A stretch of DNA of 10,999 nucleotides from positions 1-10,999 of the forward strand of contig DYRB01000062.1 in NCBI GenBank assembly GCA_020718945.1, read 5' to 3'. The notes under the pieces are model-generated. The model saw nothing but the letters and a program-made list of their open reading frames with translations, did no database searches and was not told where the DNA came from. The position numbers and the translations under genes are program-made. Source of the DNA: Lamprocystis purpurea (GTDB taxonomy: Bacteria; Pseudomonadota; Gammaproteobacteria; Chromatiales; Chromatiaceae). This document shows positions 1-5,979 of the stretch, piece by piece; position 1 is the stretch's first letter; each line of letters opens with the position of its first letter.

Positions 1-1
1 C

Positions 2-856
2 GCCATCTATCAGGACGGCTGGCTTGCCGGCACCGTTCACAAGGCGCCGTGGGAGCAAGTGCCCCGTGCGAAGCTGGCCGATGACAAGTGGGAGCTCTAC
101 GACACGACCAAGGACTTCAGCCTCGTGAACGACCTGGCCACGAACAACCCGGGCAAGCTCACAGCGATGCAGCAACTCTTCATGGAGGAGGCCACCAGAC
201 ATCGCGCGCTACCAATTGATGACCGCAGCGTCGAACGGGTCAATGCGGCGAGTGCCGGCCGGCCGGACCTGATGGCAGGCCGCACCTCACTCACGCTCTC
301 GGAGGGCATGGACTCGATGAGCGAGAACGTCTTCATCAATATCAAGAACCGGTCGCACTCCATCACCGCGGACCTGGTGATTCCCGAGGGCCGTGCGAAT
401 GGCGTGATTCTGGCCCAAGGCGGCCGCTTCGGCGGCTGGAGTCTGTATCTCCAGGACGGCAAGCCGACCTATTGCTACAACTTCATCGGGCTTGAGCAAT
501 ACAAAGTGCAAACCCCGGACGCGCTGCCGCCGGGCAAAGCCACCATCCGCATGAACTTCGACTACGACGGCGGCGGGGTTGGCAAGGGCGGTATCGCCAC
601 CCTGTTGGTCAATGGCGAGAAGGTGGCCAGCGGCCGGATCGAACGTACGCAAGCGATGATCTTCTCTGCTGACGAGACGGCGGGCGTGGGCATAGATGAC
701 GCCACGCCGGTCACCAGCGACTACAAGGAATACGACAACGGCTTCACAGGCAAAATTCTCGAAGTCACCGTGGATGTGCAGCCCATCGGGGCTGCCGTCA
801 AGGCCGAGGAGGATTCGGCCGAGCGCTTGCAAATGAAAAGGGCCCTGGCCGACTAA
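2..856 (+). CDS. Arylsulfatase-family sulfatase, C-terminal part (5' end outside the window)
   Basis: The reading frame is open from base 2 to the TAA at 854-856 (284 residues), so the gene begins left of the window; the GTG at 59 is an internal valine codon. The text resembles the C-terminal region of large type-I arylsulfatases: an 'A-I-Y-x-D-G-W' and 'H-K-A-P-W' stretch, then 'W-E-L-Y-D' with 'D-F-S-x-x-N-D-L-A', the usual cue just after the catalytic domain, then a beta-rich tail (about residues 100-250) ending in 'Y-D-N-G-F-T-G-K-I'. Such enzymes hydrolyse sulfate esters using a formylglycine made from Cys or Ser in C/S-x-P-x-R. That motif would lie upstream and cannot be checked here. 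The neighbouring outer-membrane protein and HAD remnant suggest an envelope or periplasmic setting (inference). Family assignment is fairly firm; the substrate is unknown. Confidence 0.85.
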   Translation, partial: AIYQDGWLAGTVHKAPWEQVPRAKLADDKWELYDTTKDFSLVNDLATNNPGKLTAMQQLFMEEATRHRALPIDDRSVERVNAASAGRPDLMAGRTSLTLSEGMDSMSENVFINIKNRSHSITADLVIPEGRANGVILAQGGRFGGWSLYLQDGKPTYCYNFIGLEQYKVQTPDALPPGKATIRMNFDYDGGGVGKGGIATLLVNGEKVASGRIERTQAMIFSADETAGVGIDDATPVTSDYKEYDNGFTGKILEVTVDVQPIGAAVKAEEDSAERLQMKRALAD

Positions 857-874
857 ACGATTGGGAATCACGCG

Positions 875-890
875 GGCCAGTCTGCTGGCC
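875..890 (+). other. Short hairpin after the sulfatase stop codon
   Basis: GGCCAG (875-880), loop TCTG, CTGGCC (885-890) form a perfect 6-bp stem 18 nt after the sulfatase stop. A 12-nt palindrome CGGGCCGGCCCG follows at 900-911. Neither has a T-run, so an intrinsic terminator is not supported; these could be mRNA-stabilising or attenuating structures. The rest of 857-1061 has no gene I can support. Confidence 0.3.
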
Positions 891-1061
891 AGTCCGGCAC
901 GGGCCGGCCCGCGAATTTACTGGCCCCAGCTTGTTGAAGTAGTTGCTCAGCACGCCGGCGTGCCATCATCGCATCGACCCCGACTTGCTGCTTCCCGCGC
1001 TGAGGTGACACTCATCGTTCTCGGGCGCGTGGCCGAAATTGGCCGAACTGGAGAAGATTCA

Positions 1062-1886
1062 ATGAAGGCAGAGTTCGACAAGGTGATGACAGCATGCTTC
1101 TTTCCCAAGGCTTGGATGCTCGCGCTCTGCGCTGGGGTCTTGGCCGCCGGCCCCTTCAACGCAAACGCCGGGGCGGACGCCCCCCTCGCTGGCTACGACT
1201 GGGAATACAGCGCCTCGATTTACCTGTGGGGAGCGGGGATCAACGGCACGACCGCCGGTGGGGCGGACGTCACCGTCGGCTTCGACACCCTGATCGAAAA
1301 CCTCAACATGGCCTTCATGGGCAGCTTCGAGGCGCGCAGGGCTGGGTGGTCGCTGCTGGCCGACCTTGTCTACCTCAATGTCGGGGCCAACGATAGCGGC
1401 AAGGTCCCCGTACCCATCGCTCTCGGATCGACGGTCGACGTCGGCGTCAGTGCGGGCGTCAAGACCAAGGGTTGGCTGCTGAATCTGATCGGTGGATACA
1501 GCCTGTGGCGCACGCCCCAGGCCGAGCTCGATGTGCTGGCCGGCGCCCGCTACCTGGATCTCAAGCTTGACTTCGGTCTGGGCCTCGGCGTCGGACCCTT
1601 CGCCGCATCACGCGAGTTCTCCGCATCTGACGACGTGTGGGACGCCGTCATCGGGATCAAAGGTCACGCCGACCTGAACCCAAGATGGTACTTTCCCTAC
1701 CACATCGACGTCGGGACCGGGGAATCGGATCTCACCTGGCAGGTATCCGCGGGCCTGGCCTACCGGTTCAACTGGGGCGATGTGGTGCTGGTCTACCGGC
1801 ACATCGAATGGGACTTCGGCTCAGACAGCCAGGTCGACGACATCAGCTTCAGCGGTCCCCTGTTGGCCGCGAAGCTCCGGTTCTGA
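1062..1886 (+). CDS. Outer-membrane beta-barrel protein, function unknown
   Basis: A 274-residue protein. The ATG at 1062 is chosen because GGAG (1050-1053) lies 8 nt upstream; the frame is open from further upstream but without a comparable ribosome site. Residues 1-36 look like a signal peptide (positive N-terminus, hydrophobic core around residues 16-30, likely cleavage after the A-N-A near 36). The mature part consists of alternating aromatic/hydrophobic and polar residues with glycine-rich turns, typical of a small beta-barrel, and it ends in L-R-F with a terminal Phe, the usual outer-membrane assembly signal. It probably sits in the outer membrane. It follows the sulfatase at 205 bp, so co-function is plausible, but the cargo or role cannot be read from the sequence. 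Confidence 0.8.
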   Translation: MKAEFDKVMTACFFPKAWMLALCAGVLAAGPFNANAGADAPLAGYDWEYSASIYLWGAGINGTTAGGADVTVGFDTLIENLNMAFMGSFEARRAGWSLLADLVYLNVGANDSGKVPVPIALGSTVDVGVSAGVKTKGWLLNLIGGYSLWRTPQAELDVLAGARYLDLKLDFGLGLGVGPFAASREFSASDDVWDAVIGIKGHADLNPRWYFPYHIDVGTGESDLTWQVSAGLAYRFNWGDVVLVYRHIEWDFGSDSQVDDISFSGPLLAAKLRF

Positions 1887-1951
1887 CGCGGGCGGTTCCG
1901 GGTCAGGCGTCGGTTGGTACCGCAGGCCAGCGAGGGCCTAACGCGGCCTTT

Positions 1952-2203
1952 ATGACCACCCACGCCGGGATGACCGGTGAGGCGTTTGAGAGGACCGTCG
2001 CGGAGTGGATCGGCAGCGCCCGCCATCCCCGCTTCGCTCACCCCTACACGGCGATGGCCTGTCAGCCGATGCGGGGGCACTTGGACTACCGAGGGCCAAC
2101 GGCTTTTAGGACGGCCTTCATCCTCCCTGGCGGCGGTGCGGACCTCTGGGTCCCTTGGCCGAGCGCGTCGACGGGATTCCCCTGGGAGCAGGTGATCGGC
2201 TCC
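1952..2203 (+). pseudogene. Remnant of a HAD-superfamily phosphatase, both ends lost
   Basis: From the ATG at 1952 the frame reads 'H-A-G-M-T-x-E-A-F-E', 'W-I-G-S-A-R-H-P-R-F', 'P-Y-T-x-M-x-x-Q-P-M', then '(R)-T-A-F-I-L-P-G-G-G-A-D' and 'P-W-E-Q-V-I-G-S'. From memory this follows the central part of periplasmic HAD hydrolases (phosphoserine-phosphatase-like), which read roughly 'GMT-EEF', 'HP--RPYT--VYQPM-ELL-YLR', 'FKT-IVSGGG-DF', 'PPEQVVGS'. The N-terminal nucleophile motif D-x-D-G-T is absent because the frame upstream is unrelated sequence running out of the beta-barrel gene. The late acidic motif (G-D-x-x-x-D) is also missing: after 2203 the frame to 2395 loses all similarity. It therefore looks like a decayed gene fragment, likely once part of the sulfatase/beta-barrel locus. 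Boundaries are approximate. Confidence 0.7.
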
Positions 2204-2457
2204 GAGATCGGGGAAACGGGCCATGCTCAAATCGTTCGATCTGTCGTGCTGAGGGACCGCTCCTGGCCGACAACTGCGGTTAGCTACCCGGATACGACCA
2301 GGAACCGCGTGGTCTGCAAGTATCGGCAGCAGCGGTGGACGAATCCAGCAGGGTCTGCGCGGATTACTCCGGGAAGGTGCTGTGGGATGAGGTGAGCGGC
2401 GGCCCTGCTCGTGCTTGCCCTGCCCGATCTGCGGCGCCCCTCCCCGCCGGCTGCGGC
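2204..2457. other. Non-coding spacer, no supported gene
   Basis: This stretch lies between the HAD remnant and the 3' end of the regulator gene. Frames here have no recognisable protein character, no ribosome sites in front of plausible starts, and no T-tailed hairpin that could terminate the regulator transcript arriving on the minus strand. It reads like eroded intergenic sequence. Confidence 0.6.
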
Positions 2458-3882
2458 TCACTCGGGCCCGGCGTCGCAGTCCCAGGCCTTGAGCTTGCGC
2501 TCCAGGGTCTTGCGCGAGACCCCAAGGCAGCGGGCCGCCTCGGACTTGTTGCCGCCCGCGACCTCCAGCACCCGCAGGATGTGGGCCCGTTCCACCGCAG
2601 CGAGCGACAGGTCGCGGTCGCCCTCCTGGGGCGCCTGACCCGCCTCGGGCTCGCAGATACAGCGCCCGGGGCGGCGGCCGAGGAGCAGGCTGCGCTCGAT
2701 GACGTTGCGCAGCTCCCGCACATTGCCGGGCCAGGCATAGCGCCGCAGCTCGTCCAGATCCCAGGGGTCCCATTCGGGCGCCGGTAGGCGGAGCTCCGCC
2801 GACAGTCGCTCCTGGAAGTGGCGCGCCAGCGGAATCACGTCCTCTCGCCGTTCCCGCAGGGGCGGCAGGCGCAGGCTCACCACGTTGAGGCGGTAGAACA
2901 GATCCTTGCGGAAGCGTCCGGCGCCCGCCTCCTGCGCCAGGGTGCGGTTGGTCGCGGCGATGATGCGCACGTCCACGGGCACCAGCTCGTTACCGCCCAC
3001 CGGGCGGACCGTTCTCTCCTCCAGCACCCGCAGGAGCTTGGCCTGCATGAGGAGCGGCATCTCGCCGATCTCATCGAGGAACAGACTGCCCCCGCGGGCG
3101 AAGCAGAACAGCCCCTCGCGGGCCTGATGGGCCCCGGTGTAGGCGCCCTTGACGTGACCGAACAGCTCGCTTTCCAACAGCTCCGAGGAGACGGCGCCGC
3201 AGTCGATGGCAACGAAACCGCCGGTGCGTCCGCTGCGGGCATGGATCGCCCTGGCCGCCAGCTCCTTGCCGGTGCCGGACTCGCCCTCGATCAGGACGGT
3301 GGCGGGGGTAGGCGCGATGCGTTGGATGATGGCGCAGACTTCGCGGGTGGAGGCGCAGTCCCCCACCAGGCCTGCCAGGCCAGCTCCTGGGGCCTGGGTT
3401 CGCGCGACCTGGGGCGAGAACATGAGGGGATCGCGCCTGAGACCCCGGCCCTGGACCGCGCGCCGGGCGGCCGCCAGGACCTGGTCGACGGAAAAAGGTT
3501 TCGGGATGAAGTCGCAGGCGCCGGCGCGCAGGGCCCCGATAGCCCCCTGCACGTCCGGGGAGGAGGCGACGAGGATCAGCTCCATCCCGCGGCCCCGGGG
3601 GCCCAGGGCTTCGACCCAGACAAGCCCATCGGTACCGGACGGCCCCGTATCGGCAACCAGCAGGTCGAAGCGACAGCGACGGAGCAGGACCTCCGCCTCT
3701 GATCGGGTTGCAGCAGTCTCCACCAGGGCGAAGTGCCGGCCGAGGGTCCGCTGCACCAGGCCACGGAGGGCCGTCTCGGGTTCGAGAATCAGCACCGATG
3801 CCCCCGCCCTGGCCGGCGGGCGCAAGACGGTGGACAGTAGGGGGTCGGACACAGGCCCGCTCGCCAGGGGCTCCAGTTCCAT
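2458..3882 (-). CDS. hupR: NtrC/HupR-family response regulator (sigma-54 activator)
   Basis: 474 residues with the full NtrC-type layout. A receiver domain spans about 28-143: phosphoacceptor Asp78 in the position of D-x-x-M-P-G, Lys128 in K-P-F. A central AAA+ activator domain spans about 170-405: Walker A G-E-S-G-T-G-K-E at 200-207, the sigma-54 contact loop G-A-Y-T-G-A at 246-251, Walker B F-L-D-E at 268-271. A C-terminal Fis-like helix-turn-helix lies at about 442-466 (N-K-S-E-A-A-R-x-L-G-V-S-R-K-T-L). The receiver is degenerate: the usual acidic pair reads Pro35-Glu36 after Glu34, and the conserved Thr/Ser of the switch appears to be Ala. Position and length fit HupR/HoxA hydrogenase regulators (Rhodobacter capsulatus HupR activates hupSL in its unphosphorylated form). 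It is divergent from a sigma-54 promoter serving the hydrogenase operon. No cognate kinase is in the window. The ATG has only a weak ribosome site; GTG at codon 12 is an alternative start. The symbol is by analogy. Confidence 0.85.
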   Translation of the reverse strand: MELEPLASGPVSDPLLSTVLRPPARAGASVLILEPETALRGLVQRTLGRHFALVETAATRSEAEVLLRRCRFDLLVADTGPSGTDGLVWVEALGPRGRGMELILVASSPDVQGAIGALRAGACDFIPKPFSVDQVLAAARRAVQGRGLRRDPLMFSPQVARTQAPGAGLAGLVGDCASTREVCAIIQRIAPTPATVLIEGESGTGKELAARAIHARSGRTGGFVAIDCGAVSSELLESELFGHVKGAYTGAHQAREGLFCFARGGSLFLDEIGEMPLLMQAKLLRVLEERTVRPVGGNELVPVDVRIIAATNRTLAQEAGAGRFRKDLFYRLNVVSLRLPPLRERREDVIPLARHFQERLSAELRLPAPEWDPWDLDELRRYAWPGNVRELRNVIERSLLLGRRPGRCICEPEAGQAPQEGDRDLSLAAVERAHILRVLEVAGGNKSEAARCLGVSRKTLERKLKAWDCDAGPE

Positions 3883-3996
3883 GCCCGGGGGTTCTCAGCA
3901 GCGGGGCTGACGGAGGACAGCCATGTTCTTGATCTCAACCTACGATTTGGGGCATCGAACCCAAGTCCCGGCGGACTCTGGACCAGCGGAAGGCTC

Positions 3997-4026
3997 ATTA
4001 CGCCGAACAATGTAACCGATTGTCCA
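3997..4026 (-). promoter_or_regulatory. Possible sigma-70 promoter of the regulator gene
   Basis: On the minus strand TGGACA (4026-4021, 5 of 6 to TTGACA) and CGTAAT (4002-3997, 4 of 6 to TATAAT) are separated by 18 bp. The start point would fall near 3990, giving a leader of about 108 nt to the ATG at 3882. The -35 box overlaps the TTGTCC half-site at 4020-4025, which would allow autoregulation. The match is moderate only. Confidence 0.35.
4020..4025 (+). promoter_or_regulatory. TTGTCC half-site, candidate second HupR contact
   Basis: TTGTCC here repeats the left half of the palindromic site at 4052-4062, exactly 32 bp away (about three helical turns, same face of the helix). The right half (TCA instead of CAA) is degenerate. 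It overlaps the proposed -35 of the regulator's own promoter. Confidence 0.35.
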
Positions 4027-4044
4027 GTCAGAAGCGATCCGCAA

Positions 4045-4062
4045 GGACATTTTGTCCCACAA
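4045..4062 (+). promoter_or_regulatory. Candidate HupR binding site (TTG-N5-CAA) upstream of the hydrogenase operon
   Basis: TTGTCCCACAA at 4052-4062 matches the TTG-N5-CAA palindrome reported for R. capsulatus HupR. It overlaps a second inverted repeat, GGACA-TTT-TGTCC, at 4045-4057. The TTG-N5-CAA centre lies about 147 bp upstream of the start point predicted from the sigma-54 promoter, close to the distance known for the hupS promoter of R. capsulatus (about -160 to -150, from memory). An activator site at this distance would require DNA looping. Binding is inferred from sequence and context only. Confidence 0.55.
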
Positions 4063-4115
4063 CGAGCCCGTACCGGGCCAATTCGCCGCAACCGGAAGGC
4101 TGGCGGAACCGCTGA

Positions 4116-4128
4116 GATCAAAGGCGAG
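4116..4128 (+). promoter_or_regulatory. Weak IHF-like site between activator site and promoter
   Basis: GATCAAAGGCGAG keeps the ATCAA core of the IHF consensus (WATCAA-N4-TTR) but lacks the TTR half. Its position between the activator site and the sigma-54 promoter is where IHF usually bends DNA for looping. The match is poor, and position is the main argument. Confidence 0.2.
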
Positions 4129-4177
4129 GCAGCGCCCGGGCGGGCCTGCCGGCCAGCGTGGTCGCACCTGCGGCCAT

Positions 4178-4192
4178 TGGCACCCGAATTGC
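4178..4192 (+). promoter_or_regulatory. Sigma-54 (-24/-12) promoter of the mobA-hynL operon
   Basis: TGGCAC (4178-4183), five bases, TTGC (4189-4192) matches the RpoN consensus TGGCAC-N5-TTGC at every core position. The GG (4179-4180) and GC (4191-4192) are separated by the strict 10 bp. Transcription should start near 4204, about 53 nt before mobA. An activator with an intact G-A-Y-T-G-A loop is encoded divergently next to it. Confidence 0.85.
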
Positions 4193-4256
4193 GTAGCGTT
4201 CACCGGCCGACGGCCCCGGCCACCGCCGACCGGGCCAAGAACTTGGAGCCAATACC

Positions 4257-4874
4257 TTGAACGACACTCGCAGCCCCCCACCCGGCCGCGACACGATCAC
4301 GGGCGTCATCCTGGCGGGTGGCCAGGGGCAACGCATGGGCGGCCGGGACAAGGGCCTGGTCCCCTTCCGCGGTCGCCCGCTGGTCGCCTGGGTCATTGCG
4401 GCGATGACACCTCAGGTCGCAGTGCTGGTCATCAACGCCAACCGCAACCTGGATGCCTACGGGGCCCTCGGCTACCCGGTGATCCCCGACGGCCTCGAGG
4501 GCTTCCAAGGACCGCTCGCAGGTTTCGCCACGGCCATGGCCGCAGTCTCGACCCCCTGGATCGTCACCGCCCCCTGTGACGGCCCCTTCCTCGCCCCAGA
4601 CTTGGTGGCGCGCCTGGGCGCGGCCCTGATCGGGGAGGGCGCAGAGATTGCGGTGGCAAGCGACGGCCAGCGCCTTCAGCCCGTCTACGCGCTGATCCCA
4701 GTCCGTCTGGCACCCAGCCTGCACGCCTTTCTCGCTGCCGGGGAGCGCAAGATCGACCTCTGGTACGCCCGCCACCGGGTCGCCCTGGCTGACCTCGGCG
4801 ACCGCCCCGGAAGCTTCGCGAACGTCAACACCGAGGCGGACGCGGCCGGCCTGCAAGCGGAGTCGCCCCCTTGA
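4257..4874 (+). CDS. mobA: Molybdenum cofactor guanylyltransferase MobA
   Basis: 205 residues. MobA transfers GMP from GTP to molybdopterin-bound Mo, giving the guanine dinucleotide cofactor of DMSO-reductase-family enzymes, in the cytoplasm. The N-terminal nucleotide-binding signature L-A-G-G-Q-G-Q-R-M-G-G-R-D-K-G occupies residues 19-33. G-P-L-A-G is at 85-89, and Asp108 in A-P-C-D-G-P is the expected metal-binding acidic residue. Length is normal for the family (about 190-210). The start is a TTG at 4257, supported by GGAG at 4245-4248 with 8 nt spacing; no ATG in frame precedes the signature. It is the first gene after the sigma-54 promoter and its stop overlaps mobB by 4 nt. No molybdoenzyme is encoded in the window, so its link to the hydrogenase is unexplained. 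Confidence 0.9.
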   Translation: MNDTRSPPPGRDTITGVILAGGQGQRMGGRDKGLVPFRGRPLVAWVIAAMTPQVAVLVINANRNLDAYGALGYPVIPDGLEGFQGPLAGFATAMAAVSTPWIVTAPCDGPFLAPDLVARLGAALIGEGAEIAVASDGQRLQPVYALIPVRLAPSLHAFLAAGERKIDLWYARHRVALADLGDRPGSFANVNTEADAAGLQAESPP

Positions 4875-5488
4875 GCACCGATTGCCCTATCCCCCTGCTG
4901 GGCTTCTGCGCCTACAGCGGTACCGGCAAGACCACCCTGCTGACCCGGCTCATCCCCCTGCTCAGGGGCGAGGGGCTGAGGTTGGCCGTGATCAAGCACG
5001 CCCATCATAGCTTTGACATCGATCACCCGGGCAAGGACAGCTACGCGCTGCGCATGGCCGGGGCCGATCAGGTGCTGATCGCCTCCAGCCGCCGCCTGGC
5101 GGTCATCAAGGAGCGGGCCGATCCGACTCGCGACCCGCAACTGGCCGAGGTCCTGCCCTGGGTCGTCGGGCATGAGTTGGACCTGATCCTGGTCGAGGGC
5201 TTCAAGCACGCCCCCATCCCCAAGATCGAGATCTACCGACCCGCCCTCGGCCTCCCGCAGATCCACCCGAGCGACCCCCATGTCGTCGCGGTGGCCTGCG
5301 ACGCGCCCTTCCCGATGGCCCGAGACCTGCCTCTGCTCGATCTCGATCAGCCACTCCAGGTGCTGGGCTTCGTGCTTGGCTGGTTGAAGGTCAGCAGGAC
5401 AGTGCCAGTCGCGCGCTCACAGGCCGTCGCGGGCGACAGGTCACGCCAGGCAGGGTCAGACTCCCCTGAAGTCGTCAAGACCGCCTAG
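4871..5488 (+). CDS. mobB: MobB, GTP-binding molybdopterin guanine dinucleotide accessory protein
   Basis: 205 residues with the MobB P-loop A-Y-S-G-T-G-K-T-T at 14-22 and the family's K-H-A-H-H-x-F-D-I-D-x-P-G-K-D-S region at 42-57, followed by R-x-A-G-A at 61-65. V-E-G-F-K-H, near residue 115, is the usual late motif. MobB binds GTP, interacts with MobA and aids nucleotide attachment to molybdopterin. The start is a TTG inside mobA's end (TTGA overlap, 4871-4874), implying translational coupling. Typical MobB proteins are about 165-175 residues; here roughly the last 30 (from about 173) form a polar, low-complexity tail with no recognisable motif, possibly a genuine extension. A 32-nt gap leads to the next gene. 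Confidence 0.88.
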   Translation: MSTDCPIPLLGFCAYSGTGKTTLLTRLIPLLRGEGLRLAVIKHAHHSFDIDHPGKDSYALRMAGADQVLIASSRRLAVIKERADPTRDPQLAEVLPWVVGHELDLILVEGFKHAPIPKIEIYRPALGLPQIHPSDPHVVAVACDAPFPMARDLPLLDLDQPLQVLGFVLGWLKVSRTVPVARSQAVAGDRSRQAGSDSPEVVKTA

Positions 5489-5520
5489 ACTGGTTTGGTA
5501 TTTTGCATCGAGGCTATGCC

Positions 5521-5949
5521 GTGAGCAGATTGAAAGAGATCGGAGTGAAGGTCGAAGACGGCGAGGCGGCCCCCGCGGAATGGGGCAACGCCCTGCCCAT
5601 ACTGCACGAGGTCGGGCATGGCCTGCGCCAGTTGCGGGAGACCGGCGAGCCCACCGTCATCGATCTGCACGCCCTGCCCTTCGGGCCCGGCGACGAGGGC
5701 CGCCTGTTCGACCTGCTCGGCCGCGGCGAGGTCGAGGCACAGATCCAGGCCTTGGGCCCTACCCGCATCTGGGAGACCGGCTTCCCCGGTGTCTGGCTGG
5801 TGGACCACCGCAACACCGAGGACGAGCGCCTCGCCCTGCACATCGAGATTTCCAGCGTCCCCGAAATCCTTCGCTCCCAGCGGGAGGACATCGACGACGC
5901 TATAGTCCGACTCGAGGCCTGCATCGCCGACCCGGCGGGCACCTCGTAA
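5521..5949 (+). CDS. hupH: HupH/HyaF-type hydrogenase maturation protein, C-terminal domain only
   Basis: 142 residues from the GTG at 5521, chosen because GAGG (5510-5513) lies 7 nt upstream; a TTG at 5503 would add six residues but has no ribosome site. Signature parts of the C-terminal domain of HupH/HyaF are visible: L-P-x-x-P-x-D at 52-58, L-L-G-R-G-E-V at 66-72, R-I-W-E-T-G-F-P-G-V-W-L-V at 82-94, and H-I-E-I-x-x-V-P-E-I-L at 107-117. Full-length HupH/HyaF proteins are about 280 residues, so this is a single-domain version at about half length. HyaF/HupH proteins act in late processing of the hydrogenase small subunit or its Fe-S clusters; that role is inferred here. Placement directly before hynS (30-nt gap) supports a HynS-specific helper. 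A truncated relic is less likely, because the frame is intact and the motifs are kept. Confidence 0.8.
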   Translation: MSRLKEIGVKVEDGEAAPAEWGNALPILHEVGHGLRQLRETGEPTVIDLHALPFGPGDEGRLFDLLGRGEVEAQIQALGPTRIWETGFPGVWLVDHRNTEDERLALHIEISSVPEILRSQREDIDDAIVRLEACIADPAGTS

Positions 5950-5969
5950 TCCATCCCCGACAACCGCGT

Positions 5970-5975
5970 AGGAGG
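5970..5975 (+). promoter_or_regulatory. Strong ribosome binding site of hynS
   Basis: AGGAGG lies 4 nt before the ATG at 5980. It is the strongest Shine-Dalgarno sequence in the operon and contrasts with the TTG/GTG starts of the three accessory genes before it. Confidence 0.75.
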
Positions 5976-5979
5976 GAGA

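Noticed and set aside
861..1061. N-terminal extension of the beta-barrel protein starting at 861
   Set aside because: It would place about 67 unrelated residues before a clear signal peptide; the ATG at 1062 has a well-placed GGAG.
1793..2773. Minus-strand frame across the HAD remnant and the regulator 3' end
   Set aside because: Arg/Pro/Gly-rich translation without motifs; the regulator in another minus-strand frame explains the overlapping part.
3928..3941. FNR-like half-site (TTGAT-CTCA-ACCTA)
   Set aside because: Only the left half matches TTGAT-N4-ATCAA; the right half is wrong, and it lies between the proposed regulator promoter and its start codon.
4052..4579. Plus-strand frame of 175 codons over the control region and mobA start
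   Set aside because: Pro/Arg/Gly-rich out-of-frame shadow of mobA that covers the promoter; no ribosome site.
5491..5506. A second sigma-54-like pattern (TGG ... TTTTGC) just before hupH
   Set aside because: The GG-to-GC spacing is 11 bp instead of the strict 10, and the predicted start would remove the ribosome site of the GTG at 5521.
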